Counted from the stretch's first letter, positions 36,240-44,429 are shown. The stretch is 64,000 nt of DNA from Nitrospira sp. BO4 (GCA_030144965.1 JAMPUU010000006.1:248001-312000), one strand, 5' to 3'. Numbers and translations: made by a program. The notes: generated by a model not told the origin, from the sequence alone.

Positions 36240-37106
36240 TTACGGCCGAACTTGCAATTCCAGGCGCGGCTTTTCTCCGCTCAACGATCCGTTGACCCCA
36301 AGCCCCCAGGCCGTTTGCATACAATCCAGACAAAGCGCGAGATGCCAAATCCGGTAATCACACCCATACCCTTGACTGAACATCTCTCCCCATTGAGACC
36401 GCGAGAGGCAGGGATAATGATCCGGCTCACTTTTTCGGTAATGTGCCTGCGCAACCCGGATGAGCCGTTCAGCCTCACTGTTGAATCGTTGACGATGGCG
36501 CTGCTGCTGGTTACTCAACTCCGATAACTCTGCCTTGGTCAGGCCTACCTCGTTCATCGTGCGCTGCCAGCCGCTCTCACGCCAGCGCCGGAAGTTCTTA
36601 TAGATACGTTGGCTTTCCAACCCATTAAGTCCGGTGACCGAGATCACTTCTCCCGCACCCCATCCGTAACAGTGGCGATACAATGCGATGAGGGCGTCAC
36701 GGCTGATAACTGCCCGCGCGACCAGCCCGTCGAGAAACCGGCCGAGCGGCCTCAGTAGGTCCGGGTGATAACAAAACGGTTCCGGTTTGCTGTGCTGCTT
36801 GGCCACTAACGAGTCGAACAGAAACAACGGCCGGCATGGAACTTCGCTGCGTCCACAGACGAGAAAGCGTTCAAGGTATTCCGAACCCCAACGCAACGCG
36901 AATTTTTCATGCTCGATGTCGTCATTCCACTGGCCGGTTTCCCGCAAGAACCGCTTCGTATAACTCGTCGCTCGATCTAACAAACTCGGTAACGCTTGTG
37001 AAACGACCTGATCGAACTCATCCGACGTCGATACCACCTCTTCTAGGCGGCTCACCGTTGCCGTACGATCAGCCATCGCTTGGCCCTTACTGAGCGTATT
37101 ATGCAT
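36240..37106 (-). CDS. Uncharacterised protein with a sigma-70 region-4-like segment
   Basis: 288 residues, soluble. The middle part (about residues 135-190) reads SRDALIALYRHCYGWGAGEV ... GLNGLESQRIYKNFRRWR, which by eye resembles the helix-turn-helix of sigma-70 region 4 (L-x2-LYR-x-GW-x-x-EV-x-x-LG-x-S...). A clear region 2 is not apparent, although residues 38-75 could be helical. The C-terminal 60 residues contain Cys-Asp-Tyr and CLDCMQ, a possible metal or redox site. Start could be 37106 or 37076; neither has a strong ribosome-binding site. Probably co-transcribed with the coiled-coil gene 9 bases downstream. Regulator role unproven. Confidence 0.65.
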   Translation of the reverse strand: MHNTLSKGQAMADRTATVSRLEEVVSTSDEFDQVVSQALPSLLDRATSYTKRFLRETGQWNDDIEHEKFALRWGSEYLERFLVCGRSEVPCRPLFLFDSLVAKQHSKPEPFCYHPDLLRPLGRFLDGLVARAVISRDALIALYRHCYGWGAGEVISVTGLNGLESQRIYKNFRRWRESGWQRTMNEVGLTKAELSELSNQQQRHRQRFNSEAERLIRVAQAHYRKSEPDHYPCLSRSQWGEMFSQGYGCDYRIWHLALCLDCMQTAWGLGVNGSLSGEKPRLELQVRP

Positions 37107-37563
37107 TCTCGTCTCGCGTATTGTGCCTCGACCGACATCGGGAGGACACTGGACAAATGTTCTCTCTCGCTCGCTAGTTTTGTCCGTTGTTCTGAACGCC
37201 GAAGTCTTGGTAAGTAATCATTGTTTGCCGACTTTCAGATAAACATCTCGCCTTAACAGTAATCCATTATTTCAGATTTATTCAATCCCCTTCGTTTGCC
37301 GATGGATGGCTGGTGTCTGGCTTAGAACCGGCACCACTCACCCCCCCTCATCCGACGTCGTAAATTCCTGCACCATCCAGGCCACCCGCCGTGGAGATTC
37401 ATAAACCCAATGTTTGTTAGTGAATCCGCGGCAGCCTGACCGATTGGCCGCCGAAGAACCGTTTTCACTTCCCTACAGTCTGTTTGGAAGAGACTAGGTA
37501 GATCGGAAGGGTTGAACTCGGCAGAAGCACCTGCTCATCGTCATCAACCAGTTGATGGAGGGG
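37107..37563. other. Intergenic region with an inverted repeat; no gene seen
   Basis: 457 bases, locally AT-rich around 37200-37290. GGACAAA (37151-37157) and TTTGTCC (37179-37185) form a perfect inverted repeat with a 21-base spacer, 45-79 bases upstream of the sigma-like gene start, suitable for a regulator site. Nothing else was identified. Confidence 0.4.
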
Positions 37564-40293
37564 CTATTTCACACGCCGTTTCCACCACTTAACTGCTTCA
37601 ATCACGACCACGGTGAGCAGCCCCATGGAGACCATCAGTTCCCAGGCTTCGAGGGGTACAGGAGCGATTTTGAAAATCGGCGTGGCAGCCGGGATGGTGA
37701 GGATGGCCAGTTGAGCGCCTAGCGATACGAGGAACGCGAGCACGAGGGAATGATTGGTGGCGAGCCCAAGCCGAAAAAGCGACCAGCGATCACTCCGGCA
37801 ATTGAAGGCATGCACCAGTTGCGTGATGACCATCACGGTGAACGTCACGGTGCGAGCCTGATCAATCGGCTGTTCCCAGACAAATAAACTGTAGGCAAAT
37901 ACGCTCACGGCGATGACCGCCAGCATCACCCCTTCTGCACCAATTGCCAACAGTCGTCCTCTATCAAGCAGCTTCGTCTCCGGCCTTCGGGGTGGCTGAC
38001 TCATGAGATCCGGAGCTTTCGGATCAGCTGCAAGCGCCAAGGCCGGGAACCCGTCGGTCACAAGATTCATCCAGAGGATCTGAATCGGCAGAAGCGGAAG
38101 CGGTAAGCCGACGAGTGCGGCGAACAACATCACGAGCACTTCGCTGACGTTGCACGACAAGAGGAAGTGGACCGTTTTTCTGATGTTGTCGAAGACACCG
38201 CGGCCTTCTTCCACCGCGGCCGCAATCGACGCGAAATTGTCATCCGTGATGACCATATCGGCCGCTTCTTTCGTCACATCCGTCCCAGCTAGACCCATGG
38301 CCACGCCGATATCCGCGGCTTTAACCGCCGGCGCGTCGTTCACGCCGTCTCCCGTCATCGCAACGATTGCCCCGCGACGTTTCCAGGCTTCGACGATGCG
38401 CAGCTTGTGCTCGGCCGAGACACGGGCATACACGCTCACGCGCTCGACACGTTGCGTCAATTGTTCATCGGTCAAGCCATCGAGCTCGATCCCGGACAAT
38501 CCCACCGCCTCATCGCGATACAGGCCCAACTCGCGAGCGATCGCGATGGCGGTGTCCTTGTGATCTCCCGTGATCATGGCAGTTCGGATACCGGCTTCCC
38601 GGCAAAGGCGCACCGCCTCCGTCGCTTCGGGCCGCAAGGGATCCTTCATCGCGAAGAGACCGAGAAAGATCAGATCGCGCTCGACCTCCTCCTCCGCCCC
38701 CGCCGTTCGGTCAAGAGGACGATGGGCGACACCCAATACGCGGAGGGCTTGCCGTGCCAGCGACGCGTTGGTATCGGCGATCAGCCGGCGTTGCTCTTCA
38801 TCCAATTGTTCGGTGCGGCCGTCCAGGGTCAAGCGACCGGAACAACGCTTCAGCAAGACATCCGGCGCTCCTTTGCTGTAGGCCATGCTGCCCTGCTCCA
38901 TCCGGCGGATCATCGTCATCATCTTCCGCTCGGCATCGAACGGAATTTCTCGTTCCAGCGGCGCCCGGCGTTCCAGGTCATCTTTCGTGAGACCGGCCTT
39001 CGCCGCTGCCACGAGCAGCGCCCCTTCTGTCGGATCGCCGACGATCTTCCAGATTCCGTTCTCCTGTCGCAATGCCGCGCCGTTGCAGAGAACTGCCGCA
39101 GTGAGCAACTGTCTCAGGCCTCCTGGAAGGGATGATGGTGGATGGCTGCGGTGTAAGGGATGGATCTCCCCGGATGGCTCATACCCCTCGCCGGTTACAT
39201 CGAAGCGGGTGTTGTCCATGATCAGGCATGTGACCGTCATCTCGTTCTTCGTCAAGGTGCCGGTCTTGTCGGTGCAGATAACCGTTGCGGAACCCAGCGT
39301 TTCGACGGCGGGGAGTTTCCGAATCAGGGCATGTCGCCTGGCCATCCGGGTCACACCCAAAGCCAATGTAATGGTGACCACGGCGGGCAGGCCTTCTGGT
39401 ACGGCCGCCACAGCGAGGCTCACCGATATGAGAAACATCTCTACCAGCGGCTCACCCCGGAGAAACCCCAGAGCAAATACCACTGTAATCACGCTGATCG
39501 CGAGCCACAAAAGTGTATGGCCAAATTGCTCCAACCGGCGCTGCAGCGGAGTTTCAGCACGTTCCGCTTCAGCCGCCTTCTGAATCATAGCGGCAATCCG
39601 ACCCAGTTCCGTGCCAAGACCTGTCGCCACCACCAACCCATGGGCCTTACCGGATATGGCCACGGTTCCCATAAACACCATGTTGCTTTGATCGGCCAGT
39701 GGCACCGCGATGGCATCGAGCCGATCCGCTTGTTTTTGCACGGGCGTTGATTCACCGGTGAGTGAGGCTTCTTGAGCTTGAAAACTCGCCGTCTGGAACA
39801 GACGCGCGTCCGCCGGAATGCGGTCACCCGCCTCGAGGGTGATGAGATCTCCTTTCACCAGATCTCGTGCCGGGATGGATTGGAGCGCGCCGTCGCGGAT
39901 GACGCGGGCCATTGCGATAGACATCTTGCGCAGTGCCGCCAACGATCGTTCGGCTCGGAACTCCTGCACGAATCCGAGCAAACCATTGAGAAATACGATG
40001 GCCAGAATTGCCGCCGCATCGATCCAGTCTTCCAGCAAACCGGACACGACCGCGGCCCCTATCAGCACCCAGACGATAAGACTGGTGAATTGCGAGACAA
40101 AGAGCTTCAGCAAGGAGGGAGGAGGCGTTTCAGGTAGTTCGTTGGGTCCTTCTTGCGTTCGTCGGTGGGCCTCTTCCACGCTGAGGCCGACCTTGCAATC
40201 CGTGCGGAGAGCTGTGGACACAGCCATCACTTCCAACTGGTGCCATGGCGTCTTAGACACCGCTTCCTTTACCGTGTGGGTTCCGCTCTCCAT
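37564..40293 (-). CDS. P-type ATPase, Ca2+-transporting type (class IIA)
   Basis: 909-residue cation pump. Asp342 in CTDKTGTLTKNEM is phosphorylated; the actuator loop LTGESTPVQK and hinge MTGDGVNDAPAVK are intact. Helix 4 AVAAVPEGLPAVVT and helices 5-6 CNVSEVLVMLFAALVGLPLPLLPIQILWMNLVTDG carry the Glu, Asn and Asp residues that bind Ca2+ in SERCA-like pumps. It most likely exports Ca2+ (possibly Mn2+). It stands alone, with about 270 bases of gene-free DNA behind it and 308 in front. The ATG at 40293 has only a weak ribosome-binding site. The third P-type ATPase of the window and a different class from the other two. Confidence 0.9.
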   Translation of the reverse strand: MESGTHTVKEAVSKTPWHQLEVMAVSTALRTDCKVGLSVEEAHRRTQEGPNELPETPPPSLLKLFVSQFTSLIVWVLIGAAVVSGLLEDWIDAAAILAIVFLNGLLGFVQEFRAERSLAALRKMSIAMARVIRDGALQSIPARDLVKGDLITLEAGDRIPADARLFQTASFQAQEASLTGESTPVQKQADRLDAIAVPLADQSNMVFMGTVAISGKAHGLVVATGLGTELGRIAAMIQKAAEAERAETPLQRRLEQFGHTLLWLAISVITVVFALGFLRGEPLVEMFLISVSLAVAAVPEGLPAVVTITLALGVTRMARRHALIRKLPAVETLGSATVICTDKTGTLTKNEMTVTCLIMDNTRFDVTGEGYEPSGEIHPLHRSHPPSSLPGGLRQLLTAAVLCNGAALRQENGIWKIVGDPTEGALLVAAAKAGLTKDDLERRAPLEREIPFDAERKMMTMIRRMEQGSMAYSKGAPDVLLKRCSGRLTLDGRTEQLDEEQRRLIADTNASLARQALRVLGVAHRPLDRTAGAEEEVERDLIFLGLFAMKDPLRPEATEAVRLCREAGIRTAMITGDHKDTAIAIARELGLYRDEAVGLSGIELDGLTDEQLTQRVERVSVYARVSAEHKLRIVEAWKRRGAIVAMTGDGVNDAPAVKAADIGVAMGLAGTDVTKEAADMVITDDNFASIAAAVEEGRGVFDNIRKTVHFLLSCNVSEVLVMLFAALVGLPLPLLPIQILWMNLVTDGFPALALAADPKAPDLMSQPPRRPETKLLDRGRLLAIGAEGVMLAVIAVSVFAYSLFVWEQPIDQARTVTFTVMVITQLVHAFNCRSDRWSLFRLGLATNHSLVLAFLVSLGAQLAILTIPAATPIFKIAPVPLEAWELMVSMGLLTVVVIEAVKWWKRRVK

Positions 40294-40601
40294 GAAAAGA
40301 CCAGCTCTTTTACCGACTGTTCATAGCAGGGTACATGCCTCGCCAACCCTCAACGAGGAGGCCGTCGGCAGTAAGACTCGTGGCGTTTTGCCAGGGTATG
40401 TGATGAAGAAAGGTGGCTAAATGCGACAGGTTACGTGAGGAAGGGCGAAGGTATGCTTTTCTGATCCGCTTGGCACCATCCATAGGCACCATGCTAAAAC
40501 CTGGCTTGGTCGAGCGACGGCATAAGAAAGCCAATGTCAAGGGAAGAGGAGCGACACAGTAAATCAGGAACGATGGGTCACGCGAGCCCAGGCAAGTATG
40601 C
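40294..40601. other. Intergenic region, no gene accepted
   Basis: 308 bases between the Ca2+-type pump and the small L7/L12-like gene, both on the minus strand. A 112-codon minus-strand open frame (40310-40648) overlaps the small gene and lacks family features, so it was not accepted. Probably holds the pump promoter. Confidence 0.35.
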
Positions 40602-40877
40602 TCACCATTGATCTCGGAAAAAGAGGAAATATCCGACTGCGACCGCAATCGCTTGAAGCAAGATCAACCAGCGCATGAGACCCCATTGCGTCCCTGCTCG
40701 GTTCTCCACGAATCTCATCTTATCTTGGAGAGAAGGTTGCGAGAGGATAAAGGCCGCGACGATCTCTCTGGCGTCCTCCCGACTGATATTTCTCTCAAGC
40801 TGAACTTCTTCGATCGCTTTGCCGCGGTTGCCTTCCAATAGCGCTTCCAGTGCCTTATGGGGAAGATTGTGTTCCAC
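40602..40877 (-). CDS. Small membrane protein with L7/L12-C-terminal-like motif
   Basis: 91 residues: a soluble helical part containing ALLEGNRGKAIEEVQLERN followed by REDAREIVAAFI, then one membrane helix at the C-terminus (LILLQAIAVAVGYFLFF). The helix-strand-helix pattern resembles the C-terminal domain of ribosomal protein L7/L12 (K-x-AI-x-x-x-R-x-x-x-GLKEAK), and the paralogue at 42203-42484 shows that pattern more clearly. I favour the GTG at 40877, which has GGAGG 8 bases upstream; the ATG at 40895 lies 5' of that site. Function unknown; probably an inner-membrane protein with its head in the cytoplasm. Confidence 0.6.
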   Translation of the reverse strand: MEHNLPHKALEALLEGNRGKAIEEVQLERNISREDAREIVAAFILSQPSLQDKMRFVENRAGTQWGLMRWLILLQAIAVAVGYFLFFRDQW

Positions 40878-41054
40878 TCGTGATTCCTCCGTCATCGTGC
40901 GATGGAGTGTACCAGAAACGGTCTGTTCGCGTCTTCCTGGATTTGACGTTGGCTCGGCTGGACGGACATGTATGGCGTGCGGCATTTCCGGATCATGGAG
41001 AGCTTGGTATGACTTATGTTATGGCAAACAGCCTCTCAGCTAACATGAGCTTTT

Positions 41055-41453
41055 ATGCGGATACTACGCACGGCGGTTCTCTACTTTCTTTTTGTGTTTG
41101 GGGCGGGATTCGTGCTGGGGATTGGGCGTGTCCTCCTTCTCGTTCCGCTGCTGGGAGAGAGAGCCGCAGAACTCTGTGAAATGCCACTGATGCTCACTGT
41201 CATCGTGGTCGCGGCCCGGCGGATAGTCCATCGGAGGTTGGATGAGCGTCGCCTGTCCTCAGCCCTCGCTGTTGGGTTTCTTGCCATGGGGCTCGTGCTG
41301 ATCGGCGACTTGGTCGTGGGAATATTGTTTCGAGGGATGGCGGCACCGGAAGTCTTCTTCGACCGCGACCCTGTCTCAGGCGCCGCTTACTACGCGAGTC
41401 TCCTGCTCTTTGCCGTCATGCCCGCCATCCTTGTTCGTCGACAGCACACCTAA
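41055..41453 (+). CDS. Small integral membrane protein, unknown function
   Basis: 132 residues with four predicted membrane helices (about 6-30, 43-55, 70-92 and 110-128). Short loops; the first two helices are joined by a segment (LGERAAELCEMP) and a charged loop (RRIVHRRLDERR) lies between helices 2 and 3. No family recognised. Oriented opposite to both neighbours, which also encode small membrane or secreted proteins. The ATG has a weak ribosome-binding site (GAGC). Confidence 0.6.
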   Translation: MRILRTAVLYFLFVFGAGFVLGIGRVLLLVPLLGERAAELCEMPLMLTVIVVAARRIVHRRLDERRLSSALAVGFLAMGLVLIGDLVVGILFRGMAAPEVFFDRDPVSGAAYYASLLLFAVMPAILVRRQHT

Positions 41454-41472
41454 CTCTCGAAGACGCAACGAT

Positions 41473-42054
41473 TCAGAACAACGGGTGATGAGGGGCCGAG
41501 GCAAAAGGAGCGGCGGCCGGCACTTCGCCAGCATTACCCAGGAACCGCCAGTTGCCATCTTCTTTCACCAGATAGTGGACTTCGCGAAACCAGCTATCGA
41601 GTGTCACTCGATTCCCCGTACGCTCGTCGGTCCCGTACAACCCTCCCGTGCAGGTGACCTCTGCGCGAAGCGTATTATTCACCTGCGAAACCTTGATATC
41701 GGAAAACAAATGGAGCGATTCCACGGCCCTATAATGCTGGAATACCTCGCCCCACACCCGTCGCACGTCGTTTTCTTTCAAGCCATGGTAGTCATAGGTC
41801 GGGGCATAAAATTTCATGAGGGCGTCTACATCCTCTTTCTGCAGCGCTGCTTCGGCACGTTCGAACGCTGCAAGCAGCCCGTTCACCACTGGATGGCGCG
41901 ACAGACTGCGTTGCTCAGTGATCTTCTTTCCTTCCACCAGCAGCGCGGTCTCCGGCAAGAGTTGGACCTTCGCCAGCACGGCAACGGGCTCGAAAGACCG
42001 GCACAACACGAGCCCCAACACAAGGAACAGCGCCAACGTCCTCCCGCGATTCAT
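41473..42054 (-). CDS. Secreted NTF2-like (SnoaL-type) domain protein
   Basis: 193 residues. Signal peptide at the N-terminus (TLALFLVLGLVLC ... VLA), then the NTF2-like fold: helix RHPVVNGLLAAFERAEAALQ with KEDVDALMKFYAPTYDYHG, and C-terminal strands WFREVHYLVKEDGNWRFLG that close the cone. This fold binds small ligands or forms envelope scaffolds; no catalytic residues could be assigned. I chose the ATG at 42054 because GGAGGG lies 4 bases upstream. A hydrophobic mature C-terminus is absent, so it is probably soluble in the periplasm. Confidence 0.75.
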   Translation of the reverse strand: MNRGRTLALFLVLGLVLCRSFEPVAVLAKVQLLPETALLVEGKKITEQRSLSRHPVVNGLLAAFERAEAALQKEDVDALMKFYAPTYDYHGLKENDVRRVWGEVFQHYRAVESLHLFSDIKVSQVNNTLRAEVTCTGGLYGTDERTGNRVTLDSWFREVHYLVKEDGNWRFLGNAGEVPAAAPFASAPHHPLF

Positions 42055-42202
42055 TGCGCCCTCCACGTCAACATGCCAACCTGGTTGGTAAACCTCATTT
42101 TTTACGCTGTGGCTACGACTGATTTATCCCGCTGAAGTATGGTCGATGGGGAAAAGGGTAGTTCCGTCACTCAACACCTTTTGAATGCCGCTGACCGCTG
42201 AC

Positions 42203-42484
42203 TCACGGACCTTTCATGATGAGATACGCAACTCCGGCAGCAAGCACCAGAAACCCGACCAGCCAACGGACAAATCTCTGCTGCGCCGTGGCGAGTATCT
42301 GGTCCATCTTTTTCTTGAGCGCCGGGTCAGAAGCGATGTAGGCGTCCACCAAACCCTTCGCCTCTTTCAGACCGATATTCCGTTGCTGACGAACAACTGT
42401 GATCGCCTCGATCACATTGCCATGCCACAGCGCCTCAACCGCCGTTTTGGGAAGATCCGGAGAACGCCGTGATGTGTTCGTCAT
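42203..42484 (-). CDS. Small membrane protein with L7/L12-C-terminal-like motif
   Basis: 93 residues. Residues 15-50 (AVEALWHGNVIEAITVVRQQ, then RNIGLKEAKGLVDAYI) follow the pattern of the ribosomal L7/L12 C-terminal domain, especially GLKEAK; one membrane helix closes the protein (WLVGFLVLAAGVAYLIM). It is a paralogue of 40602-40877, separated from it by a four-helix membrane protein and the NTF2-like gene. Such L7/L12-like membrane proteins lack an assigned role. The ATG has no strong ribosome-binding site. Confidence 0.65.
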   Translation of the reverse strand: MTNTSRRSPDLPKTAVEALWHGNVIEAITVVRQQRNIGLKEAKGLVDAYIASDPALKKKMDQILATAQQRFVRWLVGFLVLAAGVAYLIMKGP

Positions 42485-42534
42485 GTCAGCGTCGGAGCCA
42501 TGCGCCGAGATACGCGGGGGGTTTCCTCATCCTG

Positions 42535-43371
42535 CTAAATCCTGCCGAGAAACCTCGGCCGATCACGGACAGAGACCATTTTTACCAAGTCCCGCACGGA
42601 GAGCACTCCGATGATTTTTCCGTTCTCCGTCACGGGCAAGTGGCGCACCCCCTGTTCGGCCATCACTTGACTGGCATCGCGTATCGTACGATTGACATCG
42701 ATGCTGAACAGAGGAGAGCTCATCACGACACCGACACGAGTGCCGCCTGCATACCGGTTGGTGGCCAGCCCTTTGCGGACCAGATCGCGCTCAGTCACAA
42801 TGCCGACGATTTCTCCGGCTTCGATCGTCAACAAGGACCCAATCCGTTTCTCGGTCATCAACTGAGCAGCTTCCAGCAGAGACGCATCACTGGGGATCGT
42901 CGCCAGGGTCACCGCCATAAGGACACTCAGCGGGCGGTACACTTTGTTCAGTTCACAAACGGGGCCGCTCTCCGCATCCACAAACGATCGCACGAGGTCT
43001 CGCACCGAAATGATCCCGACAATCTCATCAGCTTCCACGACACAGAGATGGCGCACATGATTGGCTTCCATCAAATGGCTGGCATCCAACATGGAGCGGT
43101 TCCCGGCGATCGTCAAAATCGGGCTGACCATCACCCGATCTACCGTCGTGATCGTGGGGTCTAATCCCTTCGCGAGCACCTTCCGCACGAGATCCGTCTC
43201 TGTTGTAATCCCGTACGGTCCTCGCTTGGGATCATCTGATTCCACCAACACACAGCCGATCCGCCTGACCCCCATCCGCTCGGCCGCCGCCGTTATCGTC
43301 GTATCTTGTGGAACTACCTCCAGGTAGCGATGCATAAAATCTTGAACGGCTCCCCCTCGATGTTCATCCAT
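42535..43371 (-). CDS. Four-CBS-domain protein
   Basis: 278 residues consisting of four consecutive CBS motifs (starts near residues 8, 77, 149 and 215), each with the V(R/V)xxM and GI(I/V)(S/T)xRDLV strands, e.g. IVGIISVRDLVRSF and IVGIVTERDLVRKG. No other catalytic or membrane domain, so it likely senses adenosyl ligands and acts on a partner. Ribosome-binding site AAGGAG 6 bases before the ATG. The upstream 63-codon mini-ORF ends 8 bases inside this gene (ATGGATGA), and another mini-ORF precedes that one, so translation of all three may be coupled. Confidence 0.88.
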   Translation of the reverse strand: MDEHRGGAVQDFMHRYLEVVPQDTTITAAAERMGVRRIGCVLVESDDPKRGPYGITTETDLVRKVLAKGLDPTITTVDRVMVSPILTIAGNRSMLDASHLMEANHVRHLCVVEADEIVGIISVRDLVRSFVDAESGPVCELNKVYRPLSVLMAVTLATIPSDASLLEAAQLMTEKRIGSLLTIEAGEIVGIVTERDLVRKGLATNRYAGGTRVGVVMSSPLFSIDVNRTIRDASQVMAEQGVRHLPVTENGKIIGVLSVRDLVKMVSVRDRPRFLGRI

Positions 43372-43555
43372 CGCAGCTCCTTACAGGTTGATCGTTCAAC
43401 GAATGGCCCGGGACCATTTTCCTCCGACATCCATGGCGACCACTATACCTGATATCTGAGCGGCCGCGCACATGGACGATAGTGCGCTGAACATTCCGGA
43501 AACGAATTACCAGGGTTCCTCCTAGCTCAATCAGCATACACTCGAGCCTCTCCAT
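43364..43555 (-). CDS. Mini-protein of a tandem homologous pair, unknown
   Basis: A 63-codon frame starting MERLECMLIELGGTL. Its first 27 residues match the mini-ORF immediately upstream (MERxxCMxxELGGTLxxR, then RT-x-V), with many nucleotide differences synonymous, which is the best sign that it is coding. It begins 4 bases after that ORF's stop and ends 8 bases inside the CBS gene. The C-terminal half is Arg- and His-rich and less convincing. Ribosome-binding site is weak (AAGG directly before the ATG). No family recognised. Confidence 0.45.
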   Translation of the reverse strand: MERLECMLIELGGTLVIRFRNVQRTIVHVRGRSDIRYSGRHGCRRKMVPGHSLNDQPVRSCDG

Positions 43556-43558
43556 CCT

Positions 43559-43717
43559 TCACTTCACGCCGATAAAGAGGACTCCTGACCCATTATTCCT
43601 TCCCCGCCAGAAGCTTTCTGGAAACCACAGGCTCACGAGCGTCCTTCGAATGATCGATTTAGGCCTCACAGCAAGGGTTCCACCTAGTTCGTTCACCATA
43701 CAATCTGGACGCTCCAT
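43559..43717 (-). CDS. Mini-protein of a tandem homologous pair, unknown
   Basis: A 52-codon frame starting MERPDCMVNELGGTLAVR, homologous to the mini-ORF right downstream. GAGG lies 6 bases before its ATG. Compared with the second copy, the codons for Arg3, Glu10, Gly13 and Leu15 differ only synonymously, arguing for protein-level selection. Its stop (TGA at 43561-43559) lies 3 bases before the next start, so the two are chained. A near-palindrome (43742-43759) sits 25 bases upstream. Function unknown. Confidence 0.45.
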   Translation of the reverse strand: MERPDCMVNELGGTLAVRPKSIIRRTLVSLWFPESFWRGRNNGSGVLFIGVK

Positions 43718-43741
43718 CCTTCACCTCATCAGCTACTGTGG

Positions 43742-43759
43742 TGTCCACATATCTGGACA
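43742..43759. promoter_or_regulatory. Near-perfect palindrome upstream of mini-ORFs
   Basis: TGTCCA (43742-43747) and TGGACA (43754-43759) with CATATC between them; 16 of 18 bases are palindromic. It lies 25 bases upstream of the first mini-ORF, in the divergent spacer facing the gene at 43912. Possible operator for a dimeric regulator; the regulator is unknown. Confidence 0.35.
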
Positions 43760-43911
43760 TGTAAACATCCTTTCTACTGTAACTCATTAGAATTACGTAC
43801 AAACCTTCGGTGAGGGAAATGGCGCGAAGCGCTATTCGATATGTCTCTGCAGTGGCATTCAACTTGCTGTTACAGCGTGACGGATGACTTGGATAACGAA
43901 AGGGGTGAGCC

Positions 43912-44226
43912 ATGGAACGGACAACGAACCCCGTCACTGTTCGTATTGAGTGGTGTCGGCGACAGATTGCGCAAGCTCGTACGGAACCTGAGATGGATGG
44001 GTGGCAAGCCGAAGAAAACGGGTTACGTGATGCCGTGATGAACCGGGATCGTACTGACGATTATCGTCTTTGTCCCCCCGGCGTCTTGGAGCGTTATGTG
44101 CTGGGCTTTCAAGACGGGACGGTGTTGCTGCGCGCTGCGCGAATTGAGCGCATGATCCATGCTGTGCGGGTTCCGGACCCGGCTCCTCGGATGGGCTGGG
44201 ACAGTCTACGGGGAGATGAACGATGA
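43912..44226 (+). CDS. Uncharacterised protein
   Basis: 104 residues, soluble, no family recognised; mostly helical and rich in Arg and Glu (IEWCRRQIAQARTEPEMDGW, NGLRDAVMNRD). Coding status is supported by AAGGGG about 6 bases before the ATG and by the 4-base overlap with the zinc-ribbon gene that follows, a typical operon arrangement. It is divergent from the mini-ORF/CBS group. Function unknown. Confidence 0.6.
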   Translation: MERTTNPVTVRIEWCRRQIAQARTEPEMDGWQAEENGLRDAVMNRDRTDDYRLCPPGVLERYVLGFQDGTVLLRAARIERMIHAVRVPDPAPRMGWDSLRGDER

Positions 44227-44429
44227 ATTGCCTACGATGCAACGGCCTCGCCGTTAGGGACGACAGTATCGCGCTACAGCTTGGTTCGTCGTCGGACTTT
44301 CATGGTTGGCGCTGTGTCAATTGTGGAATGATCATCGACGATGTGATCCGTCACAATCAGCGCGTCCCGCCACAATTGAAAAGATACGAAGGCTCTGAAC
44401 GACATCGGTATGACAGTCAGGCTGCGTGA
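44223..44429 (+). CDS. Small zinc-ribbon protein
   Basis: 68 residues with two CxxC knuckles (Cys3-Leu-Arg-Cys6 and Cys31-Val-Asn-Cys34, the latter followed by Gly) that would bind one zinc ion, as in zinc ribbons. Between them lies the strand SDFHGWRC. The tail is basic. Such small ribbons usually bind nucleic acid or another protein. It overlaps the previous gene by 4 bases (ATGA) and is presumably co-translated with it. Confidence 0.7.
   Translation: MNCLRCNGLAVRDDSIALQLGSSSDFHGWRCVNCGMIIDDVIRHNQRVPPQLKRYEGSERHRYDSQAA

Noticed and set aside
40310-40648. 112-codon minus-strand frame
   Set aside because: Overlaps the better supported small L7/L12-like gene and shows no family features.
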